A stretch of 64,000 nucleotides of DNA from Micromonospora pallida (GTDB lineage Bacteria > Actinomycetota > Actinomycetes > Mycobacteriales > Micromonosporaceae): positions 4,217,001-4,281,000 of the forward strand of contig NZ_FMHW01000002.1 in assembly GCF_900090325.1 (NCBI RefSeq). The letters are read 5' to 3'. Below the pieces are notes generated by a model that saw only the letters and a program-made list of their open reading frames with translations, was not told where the DNA came from and searched no databases. A program made the translations under genes and the position numbers. Shown here piece by piece: positions 10,787 to 19,846 of the stretch (its first letter is position 1; each line of letters begins with the position of its first letter).

Positions 10787-12499
10787 TCAGTACCGGGTGC
10801 CCCGCTGGTCGTGGCCGGGACCGTTGGCGCGTCCGTACCCTTCGCGGTCCGGTCCGCCCCGACGGCCGTACCCGTCCGGTTCGTCCCGCCGCCGACCGGG
10901 CGCACCACCGCGGCGCGGCGGTTCGGCCCGGCCACCGCCGTACCCGCCGCCGGGGGCACCGCCGCCGTAGCCGCCACCGCTGCCGCCGTACCCGTCCCGG
11001 TCGCCCTCGCCTCGGTAGCCGCCGCGCCCGCTGCCGTCGCGTTCCCTACCGCCGCGTTCGCCACCACGGGGCGGGCCCGAGCTGGCGGGCGGACCGCCGT
11101 ACACGTTCGCGCCGCCTCGGCCGCCGTAGACCGCGCCCCCGGCGGGTGCTGCGGGTGGCGGCCCGGACGGGGCGGCACCGCCGTAGACGTTCCCCCCGCC
11201 CGCCCGACCGGACGGACGGCCAGCGGCGGGTTGCTGACCCCCGTAGACCGCGCCCCGCTGCGGCTCCCGTCCGGCCGGCGCGGCGCCGGGGCGACCCTTG
11301 CCACGGCGGTCGCCGCCGTCGCGGTCGGGCAGTTCGCCACTGACGTACGGATCGTCTTTCTTCCCGCTCCGCTCGGTGTCCGACTGGGGTCGACGTCGGG
11401 CCAGGACGATGCCGACGATGCCCGCCCCGACCAGCAGCGCGCCGAGCACGCCGACCGCCGCGATCAGATACGTGAGGTCGTCGAGGCTCAGCCCGTCCAG
11501 CAGGGAGCCGCCGGCGGCCTTCTGTTTGTCCTTCGACTCCTCGGCCACCGGCGGGGCGGCCTTGGCCGACGGCGTGTACGCCAGGATGTCGACCGCCGCG
11601 TCCTCGCCCAGGTTCCCGGCGTCGGAGACGGTGACGAAGAGCTTGCCGTCGGGGGTGTAGGAGATCGCCTCGCCGAACGGGTCGGTCAACGGGGTGACCC
11701 GGGGTTCGCCCTTGGTCAGGGCGGCGACGATGTCCCCGCCGGTGACGTCGTACTCGAAGGCGTCGGCGTAGGTACGCAGTACCACCCGGCCGCCGTCGGG
11801 TGAGCGGGCCGCCCCGGTGATCGCCACCCGGCCTTGCCCCTGGAACAGGTTGGGGGTGGTGGTCTTGGGGAGGGTGATCTCGCCGACCTTCTGCATCGGC
11901 ACCGGCTCGGTGTTGTTGGTCTTGAGCGCGGCGGTCGGGGTGAAGATCTCCGATTTGCCGCTGAGCTCCTTGGTGATGATCAGCGGCTTGCCGTCGTCGC
12001 CGATCAGCAGCGCCTCGGCGTCGTGCGGCTCGCGCTCCGGGTAGGCGACCCGGTGCAGTTCGGGCTCCTCCGAGCCGTCGGCCGGCATGGTCCACAGCGC
12101 CACCCGCTCGCGCCGCTTGGCGCTGGTGACGTTGTCGCCGATGTCGGCGATCCAGAGCGTCTCGCCGTTCGGGGAGAGGGCCAGGTCCTCCGGGTCCAGC
12201 GGTCCTCCCCCTGAGTACCGGACGCCCTTGGTGATGCCGCACTTGGCGTTCAGGAAGAAGACCCGCTTGTGGCTGTCGATGTCGGTGCTGTCGTTGACCA
12301 CGACGTAGCCGTTCTTGGTCGCGACCAGCCCGGAGAGTTCGCGGAGCTTCTCGTCGGTGACCGAGCAACGCTTCCGGCCGGGTGTGGGGGCAGCGTCCGA
12401 GGCGGCGGGGGCCGGAGCGGCAACCGCCGCCCCGGCGATCCCCACCGTGACCGTGAGCAGGCCGAGGGCAACCGTGATCGAGGAAACCGCGCGCCGCAT
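10787..12499 (-). CDS. Secreted-domain, single-pass membrane protein with beta-propeller-like ectodomain and VYGG/RGG-rich cytoplasmic tail
   Basis: A 570-residue protein. Residues 1 to about 28 are a signal peptide (VALGLLTVTVGIAGAAVA). The ectodomain (about 35-335) has propeller-like strand patterns: DPEDLALSPNGETLWIADIG, SPDGGRVVLRTYADAFEYD, EAISYTPDGKLFVTVSDAG. A transmembrane helix (about 342-366, LIAAVGVLGALLVGAGIVGI) ends in ARRRP, placing the C-terminus inside. The last 204 residues are low-complexity Gly/Arg/Pro/Tyr with four VYGG motifs, then repeated YGG and RGG. Function is unknown; a sensor or anchor is possible. It lies downstream of hflX on the same strand, 49 bp away, and converges on lexA. 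Confidence 0.8.
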   Translation of the reverse strand: MRRAVSSITVALGLLTVTVGIAGAAVAAPAPAASDAAPTPGRKRCSVTDEKLRELSGLVATKNGYVVVNDSTDIDSHKRVFFLNAKCGITKGVRYSGGGPLDPEDLALSPNGETLWIADIGDNVTSAKRRERVALWTMPADGSEEPELHRVAYPEREPHDAEALLIGDDGKPLIITKELSGKSEIFTPTAALKTNNTEPVPMQKVGEITLPKTTTPNLFQGQGRVAITGAARSPDGGRVVLRTYADAFEYDVTGGDIVAALTKGEPRVTPLTDPFGEAISYTPDGKLFVTVSDAGNLGEDAAVDILAYTPSAKAAPPVAEESKDKQKAAGGSLLDGLSLDDLTYLIAAVGVLGALLVGAGIVGIVLARRRPQSDTERSGKKDDPYVSGELPDRDGGDRRGKGRPGAAPAGREPQRGAVYGGQQPAAGRPSGRAGGGNVYGGAAPSGPPPAAPAGGAVYGGRGGANVYGGPPASSGPPRGGERGGRERDGSGRGGYRGEGDRDGYGGSGGGYGGGAPGGGYGGGRAEPPRRGGAPGRRRDEPDGYGRRGGPDREGYGRANGPGHDQRGTRY

Positions 12500-12548
12500 G
12501 GGCTCAGTGTCGCATGTTCCGGTCGCCATTCGGACGACCCCGCGACCC

Positions 12549-14000
12549 CTACGGGCGACGCGCGGCGACCGCGTTCTCGTCCGTCTCGAACGGGGCCAGT
12601 TCGGCGGCGAGTGCGTCGCCGACCCGGACGTGCAGCAACGTCCCCTCCGGCAGGTGGGCGGTGCTGAGCACCTCGCCCTGCCGGTGCACTCGGGCGACCA
12701 GGTCACCCCGGTCGTACGGCAGCACGACGCGGACCTCGACCGCCGGGCGGGGCAGCCGCGCCTCGATACTGGCCCGCAACTCGTCGATGCCCCGGCCGGA
12801 GTGGGCGGAGACGAAGATCGCGTCCGGCCAGGCACGTTTGAGCCGCAGCAGCGTCTCCTCGTCGGCGGCGTCGATCTTGTTGACCGCCAGCAGCTCGGGC
12901 AGCCGGTCGGCGCCGACCTCGGCGAGCACCTCGCGGACCGCCCGGACCTGCTCCTCCGGGTCGGGGTGGGTGCCGTCGACCACGTGCACCACGAGATCCG
13001 CGTCGGCGACCTCCTCGAGCGTCGAGCGGAACGCCTCGACGATCTGGTGCGGCAGGTGCCGGACGAAGCCGACCGTGTCGGAGAGGGTGTAGAGGCGGCC
13101 GTCGGCGGTGGTGGCCCGCCGGGTGGTCGGGTCGAGGGTGGCGAAGAGCGCGTTCTCGACCAGCACCCCGGCCCCGGTCATCCGGTTGAGCAGGCTGGAC
13201 TTGCCGGCGTTGGTGTAGCCAGCGATGGCCACTGCGGGGACCGCGTTGCGGGAGCGGCGGGCGCGCTTGGTCTGGCGTACCGTCCGCATGGCCTTGATCT
13301 CGCGGCGCAGCCGGGAGATCCGGTGGCGGATGCGCCGCCGGTCGGTTTCCAGCTTGGTCTCACCGGGACCACGCAGGCCCACGCCGCCGCCGGCCCCACC
13401 GCCGCGACCGCTACCACCGGTCTGCCGGGAGAGGGTCTCACCCCAACCGCGCAGCCGGGGCAGCAGGTATTCCAGCTGGGCCAGCTCGACCTGCGCCTTG
13501 CCCTCCCGGCTCTTGGCGTGCTGGGCGAAGATGTCGAGGATCAGGGCGGTGCGGTCGACCACCTTGACCTTGGTGCGCTGCTCCAGGTTACGGAGCTGGG
13601 ACGGGGAAAGCTCACCGTCGCAGATCACCGTGTCGGCGCCGCTGGAGAGAACCACGGCGCCCAGGTCGTCGACCTTGCCCCGACCGACGTAGGTGGCCGG
13701 GTCCGGGCGGTTGCGCCGCTGGATCAGCCCCTCCAGCACCTGGGAACCGGCGGTTTCGGCGAGCGCGGCCAGCTCGGTGAGGGAGTTCTCCGCGTCGGTC
13801 ACCGTGCCCTCGGTCCAAACCCCGACCAGCACCACCCGCTCCAGCCGTAGCTGTCGGTACTCGACCTCGGTGATGTCGCTGAGTTCGGTGGAGAGTCCGG
13901 GCACTCGACGCAGCGCCTGGCGTTCCTCCAGTTCCAGCTCGCCGGTGGTGGCGTCGAGTTCCTCGTCCTCGACCGGGACGAAGCCCTGCTGCTCTCGCAA
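12549..14000 (-). CDS. hflX: Ribosome-associated GTPase HflX
   Basis: A 483-residue GTPase that binds 50S or 70S ribosomes and splits stalled or hibernating ribosomes. The N-terminal HflX domain includes ERVVLVGVW and YVGRGKVDDL. A glycine-rich linker (GGSGRGGGAGGGVG) precedes the coiled helices. The G domain has P-loop GYTNAGKSSLLNRM, DTVGFVRHLP and NKID. The start is an unusual TTG at 14000, chosen because AGGAGA lies 6 nt upstream and an upstream extension to 14174 lacks family resemblance. It is divergent from the malic enzyme gene. Confidence 0.92.
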   Translation of the reverse strand: MREQQGFVPVEDEELDATTGELELEERQALRRVPGLSTELSDITEVEYRQLRLERVVLVGVWTEGTVTDAENSLTELAALAETAGSQVLEGLIQRRNRPDPATYVGRGKVDDLGAVVLSSGADTVICDGELSPSQLRNLEQRTKVKVVDRTALILDIFAQHAKSREGKAQVELAQLEYLLPRLRGWGETLSRQTGGSGRGGGAGGGVGLRGPGETKLETDRRRIRHRISRLRREIKAMRTVRQTKRARRSRNAVPAVAIAGYTNAGKSSLLNRMTGAGVLVENALFATLDPTTRRATTADGRLYTLSDTVGFVRHLPHQIVEAFRSTLEEVADADLVVHVVDGTHPDPEEQVRAVREVLAEVGADRLPELLAVNKIDAADEETLLRLKRAWPDAIFVSAHSGRGIDELRASIEARLPRPAVEVRVVLPYDRGDLVARVHRQGEVLSTAHLPEGTLLHVRVGDALAAELAPFETDENAVAARRP

Positions 14001-14206
14001 ACCGTATCTCCTGTCCGTTTTGACAAGTACGAAGCAATCGTGGCACGCGCGCAGCCCCACCGCACCTACTATTTGCCCGTTCCGGGGCCGATCAGGCGCG
14101 GTACGCGTCACCCGGGACCGGGCCGCTTGCTGGGCCGATCCGGCCAAAGGGTAGAAATGCGGGGTCGGCGGCACCGGGGCCGTCGAGCCAGACCGGAGGG
14201 ACCCCC

Positions 14207-15679
14207 GTGGCCATCACCCGCCTGCCGAGCGCCGGATTCTCGATCACCATCCGGATCGCCGTAACCGCCGACGCGTCGTCGATCGGACGGCTCACCACCT
14301 GTGTCGGGGAGGCCGGGGCGATCGTCACCGCGCTGGACGTGGTCGACTCCGACCCGACCCACGTGGTGGTCGACCTGACCTGCGACACCGCCGACTCCGG
14401 CCACGCCGACCAGGTGGTGCAGGCGTTGACCGAGCTGGACGGGGTGGACGTCCGCAAGGTTTCCGACCGGACCTTCCTGCTCCACCTCGGCGGCAAGATC
14501 GAGGTGACCCCGAAGGTGGCGCTGCGTAACCGGGACGAGCTGTCCCGGGCGTACACGCCGGGGGTCGCCCGGGTCTGCCAGGCGATCGCCGAGAACCCGG
14601 CCGACGCGCGGCGGTTGACCATCAAGCGCAACACGGTGGCCGTGGTCAGCGACGGCTCGGCCGTGCTCGGGCTGGGCAACCTCGGCCCGGCCGCCTCGCT
14701 GCCGGTGATGGAGGGCAAGGCCGCGCTGTTCAAGCGGTTCGGCGGGGTGGACGCCTGGCCGGTGGTGCTGGACACCCAGGACACCGACGAGATCGTCAAC
14801 ATCGTCCGGGCGATCGCGCCCGCGTACGGCGGGATCAACCTCGAGGACATCGCCGCCCCGCGCTGCTTCGAGATCGAGTCGCGGCTGCGGGACCTGCTGG
14901 ACATCCCGGTCTTCCACGACGACCAGCACGGCACGGCGATCTGCGTGCTCGCCGCGCTGACCAACGCGCTGCGCGTGGTGGGCAAGAAGATGTCGCAGGT
15001 CCGGGTGGTGGTCTCCGGCGCGGGCGCGGCCGGCACCGCGATCATGAAGCTGCTGCTGCGCCAGGGCGTCGGCGACATCATCGCGTACGACCGGCAGGGC
15101 GCGCTGCACCGTGGGCTGACCGGGCTCAACCCGGCCTGGCAGTGGCTGGCCGAGAACACCAACCGGGAGAACTACTCCGGTGACCTTCGTGGCGCGGTGC
15201 GCGGTGCGGACGTGTTCATCGGGGTGAGCGCGCCGAACCTGCTCACCGGCGAGGACATCGCCACCATGGCCGAGGACGCGATCGTCTTCGCGCTGGCCAA
15301 CCCGGACCCGGAGGTCGACCCCCGGGAGGCGCGCAAGTACGCGGCGGTGGTCGCGACCGGCCGGTCGGACCAGCCGAACCAGATCAACAACGTGCTCGCC
15401 TTCCCGGGTGTGTTCCGGGGCATGCTGGACGCGCACGCCGAGGAGTTCACCGAGGAGATGGCGATCGCCGCCGCTCGGGCCATCGCGGACGTGGTCGGCG
15501 AGGACAAGATCAACCCGACGGTCATCGTCCCGAGCGTCTTCGACTCGCGGGTCGCCCCCGCGGTGGCCGCCGCCGTCCGCGCCGCCGCCCAGAACCCGGG
15601 CGCCACGCCGCCCCCGGCGGCCGATTCCGGCCCCGCCGACCTCCCCGAGATCGCCGCCGCCTCCTCCGCCACCCCCTGA
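14207..15679 (+). CDS. NAD(P)-dependent malic enzyme with N-terminal ACT domain
   Basis: A 490-residue oxidative decarboxylase converting malate to pyruvate. An N-terminal ACT-like domain (about 8-85, FSITIRIAVTADASSIGRL) suggests amino-acid or metabolite regulation. The malic domain carries SRAYTPGVARVC and FHDDQHGTAICVLAAL with metal-binding acidic residues. The NAD-binding domain has VVSGAGAAGTAI and ALANPDPEVDP. The C-terminal 30 residues are Ala/Pro-rich. The GTG start at 14207 follows GGAGGGAC. Cofactor preference cannot be read with certainty. It ends in a shared hairpin terminator with dapF. Confidence 0.92.
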   Translation: MAITRLPSAGFSITIRIAVTADASSIGRLTTCVGEAGAIVTALDVVDSDPTHVVVDLTCDTADSGHADQVVQALTELDGVDVRKVSDRTFLLHLGGKIEVTPKVALRNRDELSRAYTPGVARVCQAIAENPADARRLTIKRNTVAVVSDGSAVLGLGNLGPAASLPVMEGKAALFKRFGGVDAWPVVLDTQDTDEIVNIVRAIAPAYGGINLEDIAAPRCFEIESRLRDLLDIPVFHDDQHGTAICVLAALTNALRVVGKKMSQVRVVVSGAGAAGTAIMKLLLRQGVGDIIAYDRQGALHRGLTGLNPAWQWLAENTNRENYSGDLRGAVRGADVFIGVSAPNLLTGEDIATMAEDAIVFALANPDPEVDPREARKYAAVVATGRSDQPNQINNVLAFPGVFRGMLDAHAEEFTEEMAIAAARAIADVVGEDKINPTVIVPSVFDSRVAPAVAAAVRAAAQNPGATPPPAADSGPADLPEIAAASSATP

Positions 15680-15713
15680 CCCACCCGGCTCCCCCACCAC
15701 CCGGTCTCCAGAT

Positions 15714-15767
15714 GTTTGCAGGGGACCCCTCCTCGTCAGAAACGAGTAACAGGGGTCCCCTGCAGAC
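15714..15767. terminator. Bidirectional hairpin between malic enzyme gene and dapF, with nested stem
   Basis: TGCAGGGGACCCCT (15717-15730) pairs perfectly with AGGGGTCCCCTGCA (15751-15764), and three more pairs including one G-U extend the base. The 20-nt loop itself holds CTCGT/ACGAG around CAGAA. Placed between convergent stops, it can terminate both transcripts. The unusual length suggests it may also be a dispersed repeat in this genus. Confidence 0.75.
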
Positions 15768-15799
15768 GTCTTGGTCGACCCGGCGGTCCGCGCGGCGGA

Positions 15800-16627
15800 T
15801 CAGAGGAGCGTGCCGGTGGCTACCAGGAGGGCGGGGCCGGCCAGCCAGCAGGAGGTCGGCTCGATGGTGACCGTCAGGCGACCGCCCGGTACGTCGACCG
15901 CCACCACGCCGGTGTCCCGGTCGGCGTCCCGGAGTGCCACGGCTGCCACCGCGCACGCCCCGGTGCCGCAGGAGAGCGTCTCGGCCGAGCCGCGCTCGTA
16001 CACCCGCATCAGCGCGTGCCCGTCGGTGCCGTCCACCGGTTCGCCGGGGCTGGTGAACTCGACGTTCACCCCGGCCGGGAAGAGCGCCGAATCGACGCCG
16101 GGCGGACGGGTGAGGTCGAGCGCCGCCAGGTCCAGCCCGACCGGCAGCGCGCAGACCAGGTGCGGGTTGCCGACGTCGACGGCGGTGCCGGGCAGGGTCA
16201 GCCCGCCCAGGGTGGCCGCCCCGGCGTCGTACAGCCTCGGGCGGCGCATCTCGACGGCGATGGTCTCCCCGTCGGCGCGGGCCCGCACCACGCCGGCCCG
16301 GGTCGCCACCGACAGGAGGCCGTCGGTCGGGGCAGCCAGCCCGGTGGCGAGCAGGTAGCGGACGAACACCCGAGCGCCGTTGCCGCACATCTCGGCGAAG
16401 GAACCGTCGGCGTTCCAGTAGTCCATGAACCACTCGGCCTCGCCGGCCTGCCCGGCTCCGTCCGGGTGCTTCGCGGCCCGGACCACCCGCAGTACGCCGT
16501 CCCCGCCGATACCGCGCCGCCGGTCGCAGAGCGCGGCGACCCGCTCGGGGGTCAGCGCCAGCTGCCCGTCCGGGTCGGGCAGGATCACGAAGTCGTTGCC
16601 GGTGCCATGGCCCTTGGTGAACTCCAC
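15800..16627 (-). CDS. dapF: Diaminopimelate epimerase
   Basis: A 275-residue enzyme that converts LL- to meso-diaminopimelate for peptidoglycan and lysine synthesis. The two catalytic cysteines are Cys81 in MCGNGARVFVRY and Cys220 in SCGTGACAVAA. The N-terminus MEFTKGHGTGNDF is typical. The GTG start at 16627 lies 41 bp downstream of miaA, so it is probably the last gene of a three-gene operon with miaA and the dioxygenase-like gene. Confidence 0.95.
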   Translation of the reverse strand: MEFTKGHGTGNDFVILPDPDGQLALTPERVAALCDRRRGIGGDGVLRVVRAAKHPDGAGQAGEAEWFMDYWNADGSFAEMCGNGARVFVRYLLATGLAAPTDGLLSVATRAGVVRARADGETIAVEMRRPRLYDAGAATLGGLTLPGTAVDVGNPHLVCALPVGLDLAALDLTRPPGVDSALFPAGVNVEFTSPGEPVDGTDGHALMRVYERGSAETLSCGTGACAVAAVALRDADRDTGVVAVDVPGGRLTVTIEPTSCWLAGPALLVATGTLL

Positions 16628-16668
16628 GCCCTCATCATCCCGCAGCCGCAGGTGGCGCCCGGCGGGAC

Positions 16669-17574
16669 TCAGGCCGGAGCGACCCGCACCACGTCCAGGG
16701 CGGCCTGGACCAGGTCCGGGGCGGCCCCGTCCAGCCAGTGCACCCGGGGATCGCGGCGGAACCAGGAGCGTTGCCGGCGGACGAATCGGCGGGTGGCGCG
16801 GATCGTCTCGTCGTGCGCCTCGGCCTCGGTCGACTCGCCGGCCAGGAACCGCAGCACCTGCTGGTAGCCGAGCGCCCGGCTGGCCGTACGGCCCTCGGGC
16901 AGGCCGTGGCCGACCAGCTCGCGGGTCTCGGCGACCAGCCCGTCGGCCCACATCCGGTCCACCCGCCGGGCGACCCGCTCGTCGAGCAGCGCGGTGTCCA
17001 GGTCGACGCCGAGCTGCACCGACGGGTAGAACGGGGTCGGCTCGGGCAGGGACGCGGCGAACGGCGCGCCGGTCAGCTCGACGACCTCCAGCGCGCGGAC
17101 GATGCGCCGGCCGTTGCCGGGCAGGATCCCGGCAGCCGCGGCCGGGTCGACCGCGCGCAGCCGCTCGTACAGCGGGGCCGGGCCGACCGCCGCCAACTCT
17201 CGTTCCAGGCGGCCGCGCAGCTCGGGGTCGGTGCCGGGGAACTCGAACTGCTCCAGCACCGCCCGCACGTAGAGCCCGGAGCCGCCGACCAGCAACGGCA
17301 CCCGGCCCCGGGCGAGGATGTCGTCGACGGCCGCGCGGGCGAATCGCTGGTACTCGGCGACGCTCGCCGGTTCGGTGACCGGCCAGATGTCGAGCAGGTG
17401 GTGCGGCACGCCCTCCCGCTCGACGGGCGTGAGCTTGGCGGTGCCGATGTCCATGCCCCGGTAGAGCTGCATCGAGTCGGCGTTGACCACCTCGCCGTCG
17501 AGGGCGTGCGCGAGGGCGATGCTCAGTGCCGACTTGCCGGCGGCGGTCGGCCCGACCACCGCGACGACGGTCAC
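16669..17574 (-). CDS. miaA: tRNA dimethylallyltransferase
   Basis: A 301-residue enzyme adding an isopentenyl group to A37 of tRNAs reading U-starting codons, the substrate for MiaB, also in this window. P-loop VVGPTAAGKSAL at residues 6-17, then NADSMQLYRGMDIGTAK and QRSWFRRDPRVHWLD. The GTG start at 17574 overlaps the upstream stop by 4 nt (GTGA), indicating translational coupling. Confidence 0.95.
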   Translation of the reverse strand: MTVVAVVGPTAAGKSALSIALAHALDGEVVNADSMQLYRGMDIGTAKLTPVEREGVPHHLLDIWPVTEPASVAEYQRFARAAVDDILARGRVPLLVGGSGLYVRAVLEQFEFPGTDPELRGRLERELAAVGPAPLYERLRAVDPAAAAGILPGNGRRIVRALEVVELTGAPFAASLPEPTPFYPSVQLGVDLDTALLDERVARRVDRMWADGLVAETRELVGHGLPEGRTASRALGYQQVLRFLAGESTEAEAHDETIRATRRFVRRQRSWFRRDPRVHWLDGAAPDLVQAALDVVRVAPA

Positions 17575-18287
17575 GCCCGCTCCCAGGCCGCCACGAGGTA
17601 CGCCACGCCGTACGGGGCGGTGTGGTGGAGCAGGTCGCCCCGCCAGTCGCCGCCGGCGGCGCGTACCGCGCCGGACAGCACCTGCCAGGGCGCCCGACCG
17701 GCGGCTCCCAGCTCCGCCGAGAGCACCGGATCCAGGCCGAGCAGGGCGTCGGTGTCCGCGGTGGCCAGGGCCGTGGCAACCGCGTCGTCGTACGGCTGCG
17801 CGCGCGGGTCGTCGTAGCCGGGTGCCTTCTGTCCCCGGCAGGCTGACCCGTCCCCGAGCACCAGCAGCGCGGTACGCGCCTCGACGGCGGCCAGTTCCGC
17901 CCCGAGCTGTGCACACTCGGCACCGGAAGCGTCGGCGGCGACGGAGTGGGCGAACCGGGGCAGGTCCGTGCCGGAGCGTCCGACCAGCCACGCCCCGATG
18001 GTCAGGCTGAGCGGGAGGTACGGGCCACCGGCACAGTTGACCTTCCAGAGCCGGACCTGCCGGTCCAGGCCGTACGGGCGCAGCGAGCCGTGGTCGGCGG
18101 GGCGGAAGCGGGTTGTCCGGGGGCCGGAGCCGACCAGCAGGATCTGCTCGGGTTCGGCCGCGAGCAGCCGGCCGACCGCTTCGTCACAGGCCGCGCGGAG
18201 GTCGTCGAGCTCACCGGCGGCCGCCCCGGCGACCTCGGGCACGAGCAGCGGCGGGTGCGGGCAGACGGCGGCGGCGACCAGGGACAC
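17571..18287 (-). CDS. Class III extradiol dioxygenase (LigB/MEMO superfamily)-like protein
   Basis: A 238-residue protein of the LigB-like fold conserved beside miaA and dapF in actinobacteria. Recognisable parts are VAAAVCPHPPLLVPEVAG near the N-terminus, ILLVGSGP, LPLSLTIGAWL and LLVLGDGSACRG. A dioxygenase reaction is not established; the MEMO/AMMECR side of the superfamily lacks that activity, so function is open. The GTG at 18287 precedes the conserved start region. It is the first gene of the operon with miaA and dapF. Confidence 0.8.
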   Translation of the reverse strand: MSLVAAAVCPHPPLLVPEVAGAAAGELDDLRAACDEAVGRLLAAEPEQILLVGSGPRTTRFRPADHGSLRPYGLDRQVRLWKVNCAGGPYLPLSLTIGAWLVGRSGTDLPRFAHSVAADASGAECAQLGAELAAVEARTALLVLGDGSACRGQKAPGYDDPRAQPYDDAVATALATADTDALLGLDPVLSAELGAAGRAPWQVLSGAVRAAGGDWRGDLLHHTAPYGVAYLVAAWERA

Positions 18288-18368
18288 CAGGCAACCGTAG
18301 CGGCCGACACCGGGCCGGCGCTCCACGGGTGGAGGCCGGGATCGACCGCCCAGCCGTGGACGGACGGC

Positions 18369-19001
18369 TCAGCTCAGCGGCTGTTGGTAGTGGCGGGACA
18401 GTGCCGGCAGGTCCGGCTCACCGAACTTCTCCACCAGCGCCGCGAACCGGGCCACCTTGTCCACACCGAACCGCCGCACACTGGCGGCGTAGGACGCCGG
18501 GGTCAGGAACGTGGGCGGGGTGGTCTTGCTGTGGAACTTGTCCGCGTACATCACCAGTTCCTCTTCCAGGGTGTCGGCCGTGTAGTCGCCGGGCGGCAGC
18601 GGTAGACCCTGTCGCTGCACGTCCGCACGGGTGAGTCCGACCCCGGTGTGATGGGAGCAGAACCTGCTGATCGCTTCTGGATAGCCGAGATCACGGAGTA
18701 GTTCGTGTCCGAGCATCCCGTGGCAGACGTAGTTCTCGTGATCGAGTCGCCCTGCCTCGTCGTACAGGTGGTAGACGCCAATGTCGTGCAGCAGGCTGCC
18801 GGCCCGCACCAGGGCGACGTCCACCACCGGGTGGCACCGGTCGAGCAGCTGTTCCGCCACGGCGCAGACGATCTGGCAGTGGGTGTAGACGAGGTCGAAG
18901 GCTTCCTCGGTCGGCGCGTACCGTTCGTGCAGCGCCCGGATCTGCTCGTCGGTCGGGATCGCCCCCACCGGGTACGAGGAATCGCCCGGCACCGAACTCA
19001 T
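18369..19001 (-). CDS. HD-domain metal-dependent phosphohydrolase
   Basis: A 210-residue soluble protein with a single HD domain. Candidate metal ligands are His41 (THCQIV), His72-Asp73 (LLHDIGVYHLYDE), His94 (CHGMLGHE) and the SHHTG motif near 117. Such proteins hydrolyse nucleotides or related phosphates; the substrate is unknown. Base composition is slightly lower in G+C than its neighbours in the segment 18600-18730. ATG at 19001 is chosen; AGGGA lies close upstream. Confidence 0.8.
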   Translation of the reverse strand: MSSVPGDSSYPVGAIPTDEQIRALHERYAPTEEAFDLVYTHCQIVCAVAEQLLDRCHPVVDVALVRAGSLLHDIGVYHLYDEAGRLDHENYVCHGMLGHELLRDLGYPEAISRFCSHHTGVGLTRADVQRQGLPLPPGDYTADTLEEELVMYADKFHSKTTPPTFLTPASYAASVRRFGVDKVARFAALVEKFGEPDLPALSRHYQQPLS

Positions 19002-19135
19002 GGTCCCTATGGCATTCGCTCTCCTGACACCCGTCGACGGACAGTACCGGCGCGGGGCACCGGGGACGGCTGTTGCCGCGCCCAGCGCCCCGCCGGATAC
19101 GGCCACAGTCGGCCGCGCCCTGGCTCGGGTGGGAC

Positions 19136-19585
19136 CTACCCGGCCTGGTCGCCCCAGCCGCCCTGGATCATCGTCTGGAACCGCCACTCGCCGCCGGTCT
19201 TGACCAGCACGTCGGCGTAGCGCACCTGCTGAATCTGCCCGTCGATGGTGAACTCCGCCTCGGTGAAGACCACCGCGAGGCTCGGGGTGAGCAGGTACGG
19301 CGTACGGGTGGAGTTCATCTCCAGGTCCCCCGGCGCGCCCAGCGCCCCGCCCATCACTTTCAGGTACTCCTCGCGGCCGAGCTGCTGGGCGGAGCCCTCC
19401 CCCGCGGAGTTGTCGGTGACGGTGTTCAGCGGGAACAGGGCCAGGCTCGCCGTGCCCTCCACGTCGCCGGCCGCCGCGTACGCGTCGTAGCGCTGGAACC
19501 AGGCGTCCAGGGCGGCGAGGTCCTCCGCGCTCGGGGCGTACCCGGGATCAGCCGGTGGGACGATCCGCGAACTTGCCTGGGTCAT
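19136..19585 (-). CDS. NTF2-like (SnoaL/DUF4440-type) protein
   Basis: A 149-residue protein with an NTF2-like cone fold pattern: helix LAALDAWFQRYDAYAAAGD, central strands SLAVVFTEAEFTIDGQ and VRYADVLVKTGGEWRFQTM. Members range from polyketide cyclases to small-molecule isomerases or binding proteins; no substrate can be assigned. GGAGGAGGAACCGG precedes the ATG. Its promoter region carries two adjacent GTAC palindromes (19635-19659), so it may be tightly regulated. Confidence 0.7.
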   Translation of the reverse strand: MTQASSRIVPPADPGYAPSAEDLAALDAWFQRYDAYAAAGDVEGTASLALFPLNTVTDNSAGEGSAQQLGREEYLKVMGGALGAPGDLEMNSTRTPYLLTPSLAVVFTEAEFTIDGQIQQVRYADVLVKTGGEWRFQTMIQGGWGDQAG

Positions 19586-19634
19586 CCGGTTCCTCCTCCG
19601 GTCGGGCTCGGCAGGGAGTCAGCCGAGCCGTTTT

Positions 19635-19659
19635 GGTACGGCGTACCGTACAGCGTACG
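19635..19659. promoter_or_regulatory. Tandem palindromic operator candidate
   Basis: Two palindromes of identical design abut and share one base: GGTAC-GGC-GTACC (19635-19647) and CGTAC-AGC-GTACG (19647-19659), centres 12 bp apart. On the minus strand TTGACG (19663-19658) overlaps the second palindrome, so a bound repressor would cover the -35 of the 19585 gene. TetR-type regulators often bind such sites. Confidence 0.5.
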
Positions 19660-19846
19660 TCAACAACCGACAAGCCGACCGTCCAAGACGACGGTCCGGG
19701 GTAGGACACCGTATGGTCACGGTCGGCGATAGGCGCTCGACGCGGACCCGGTGGGACCTGTGACAATGCCGGAGAGAAACTTTGCTGCGCCGTGGCGGCG
19801 ATCACGGGACCGTTCCCGTCGACGCCGGGAGAACGAGGATGGGTAC

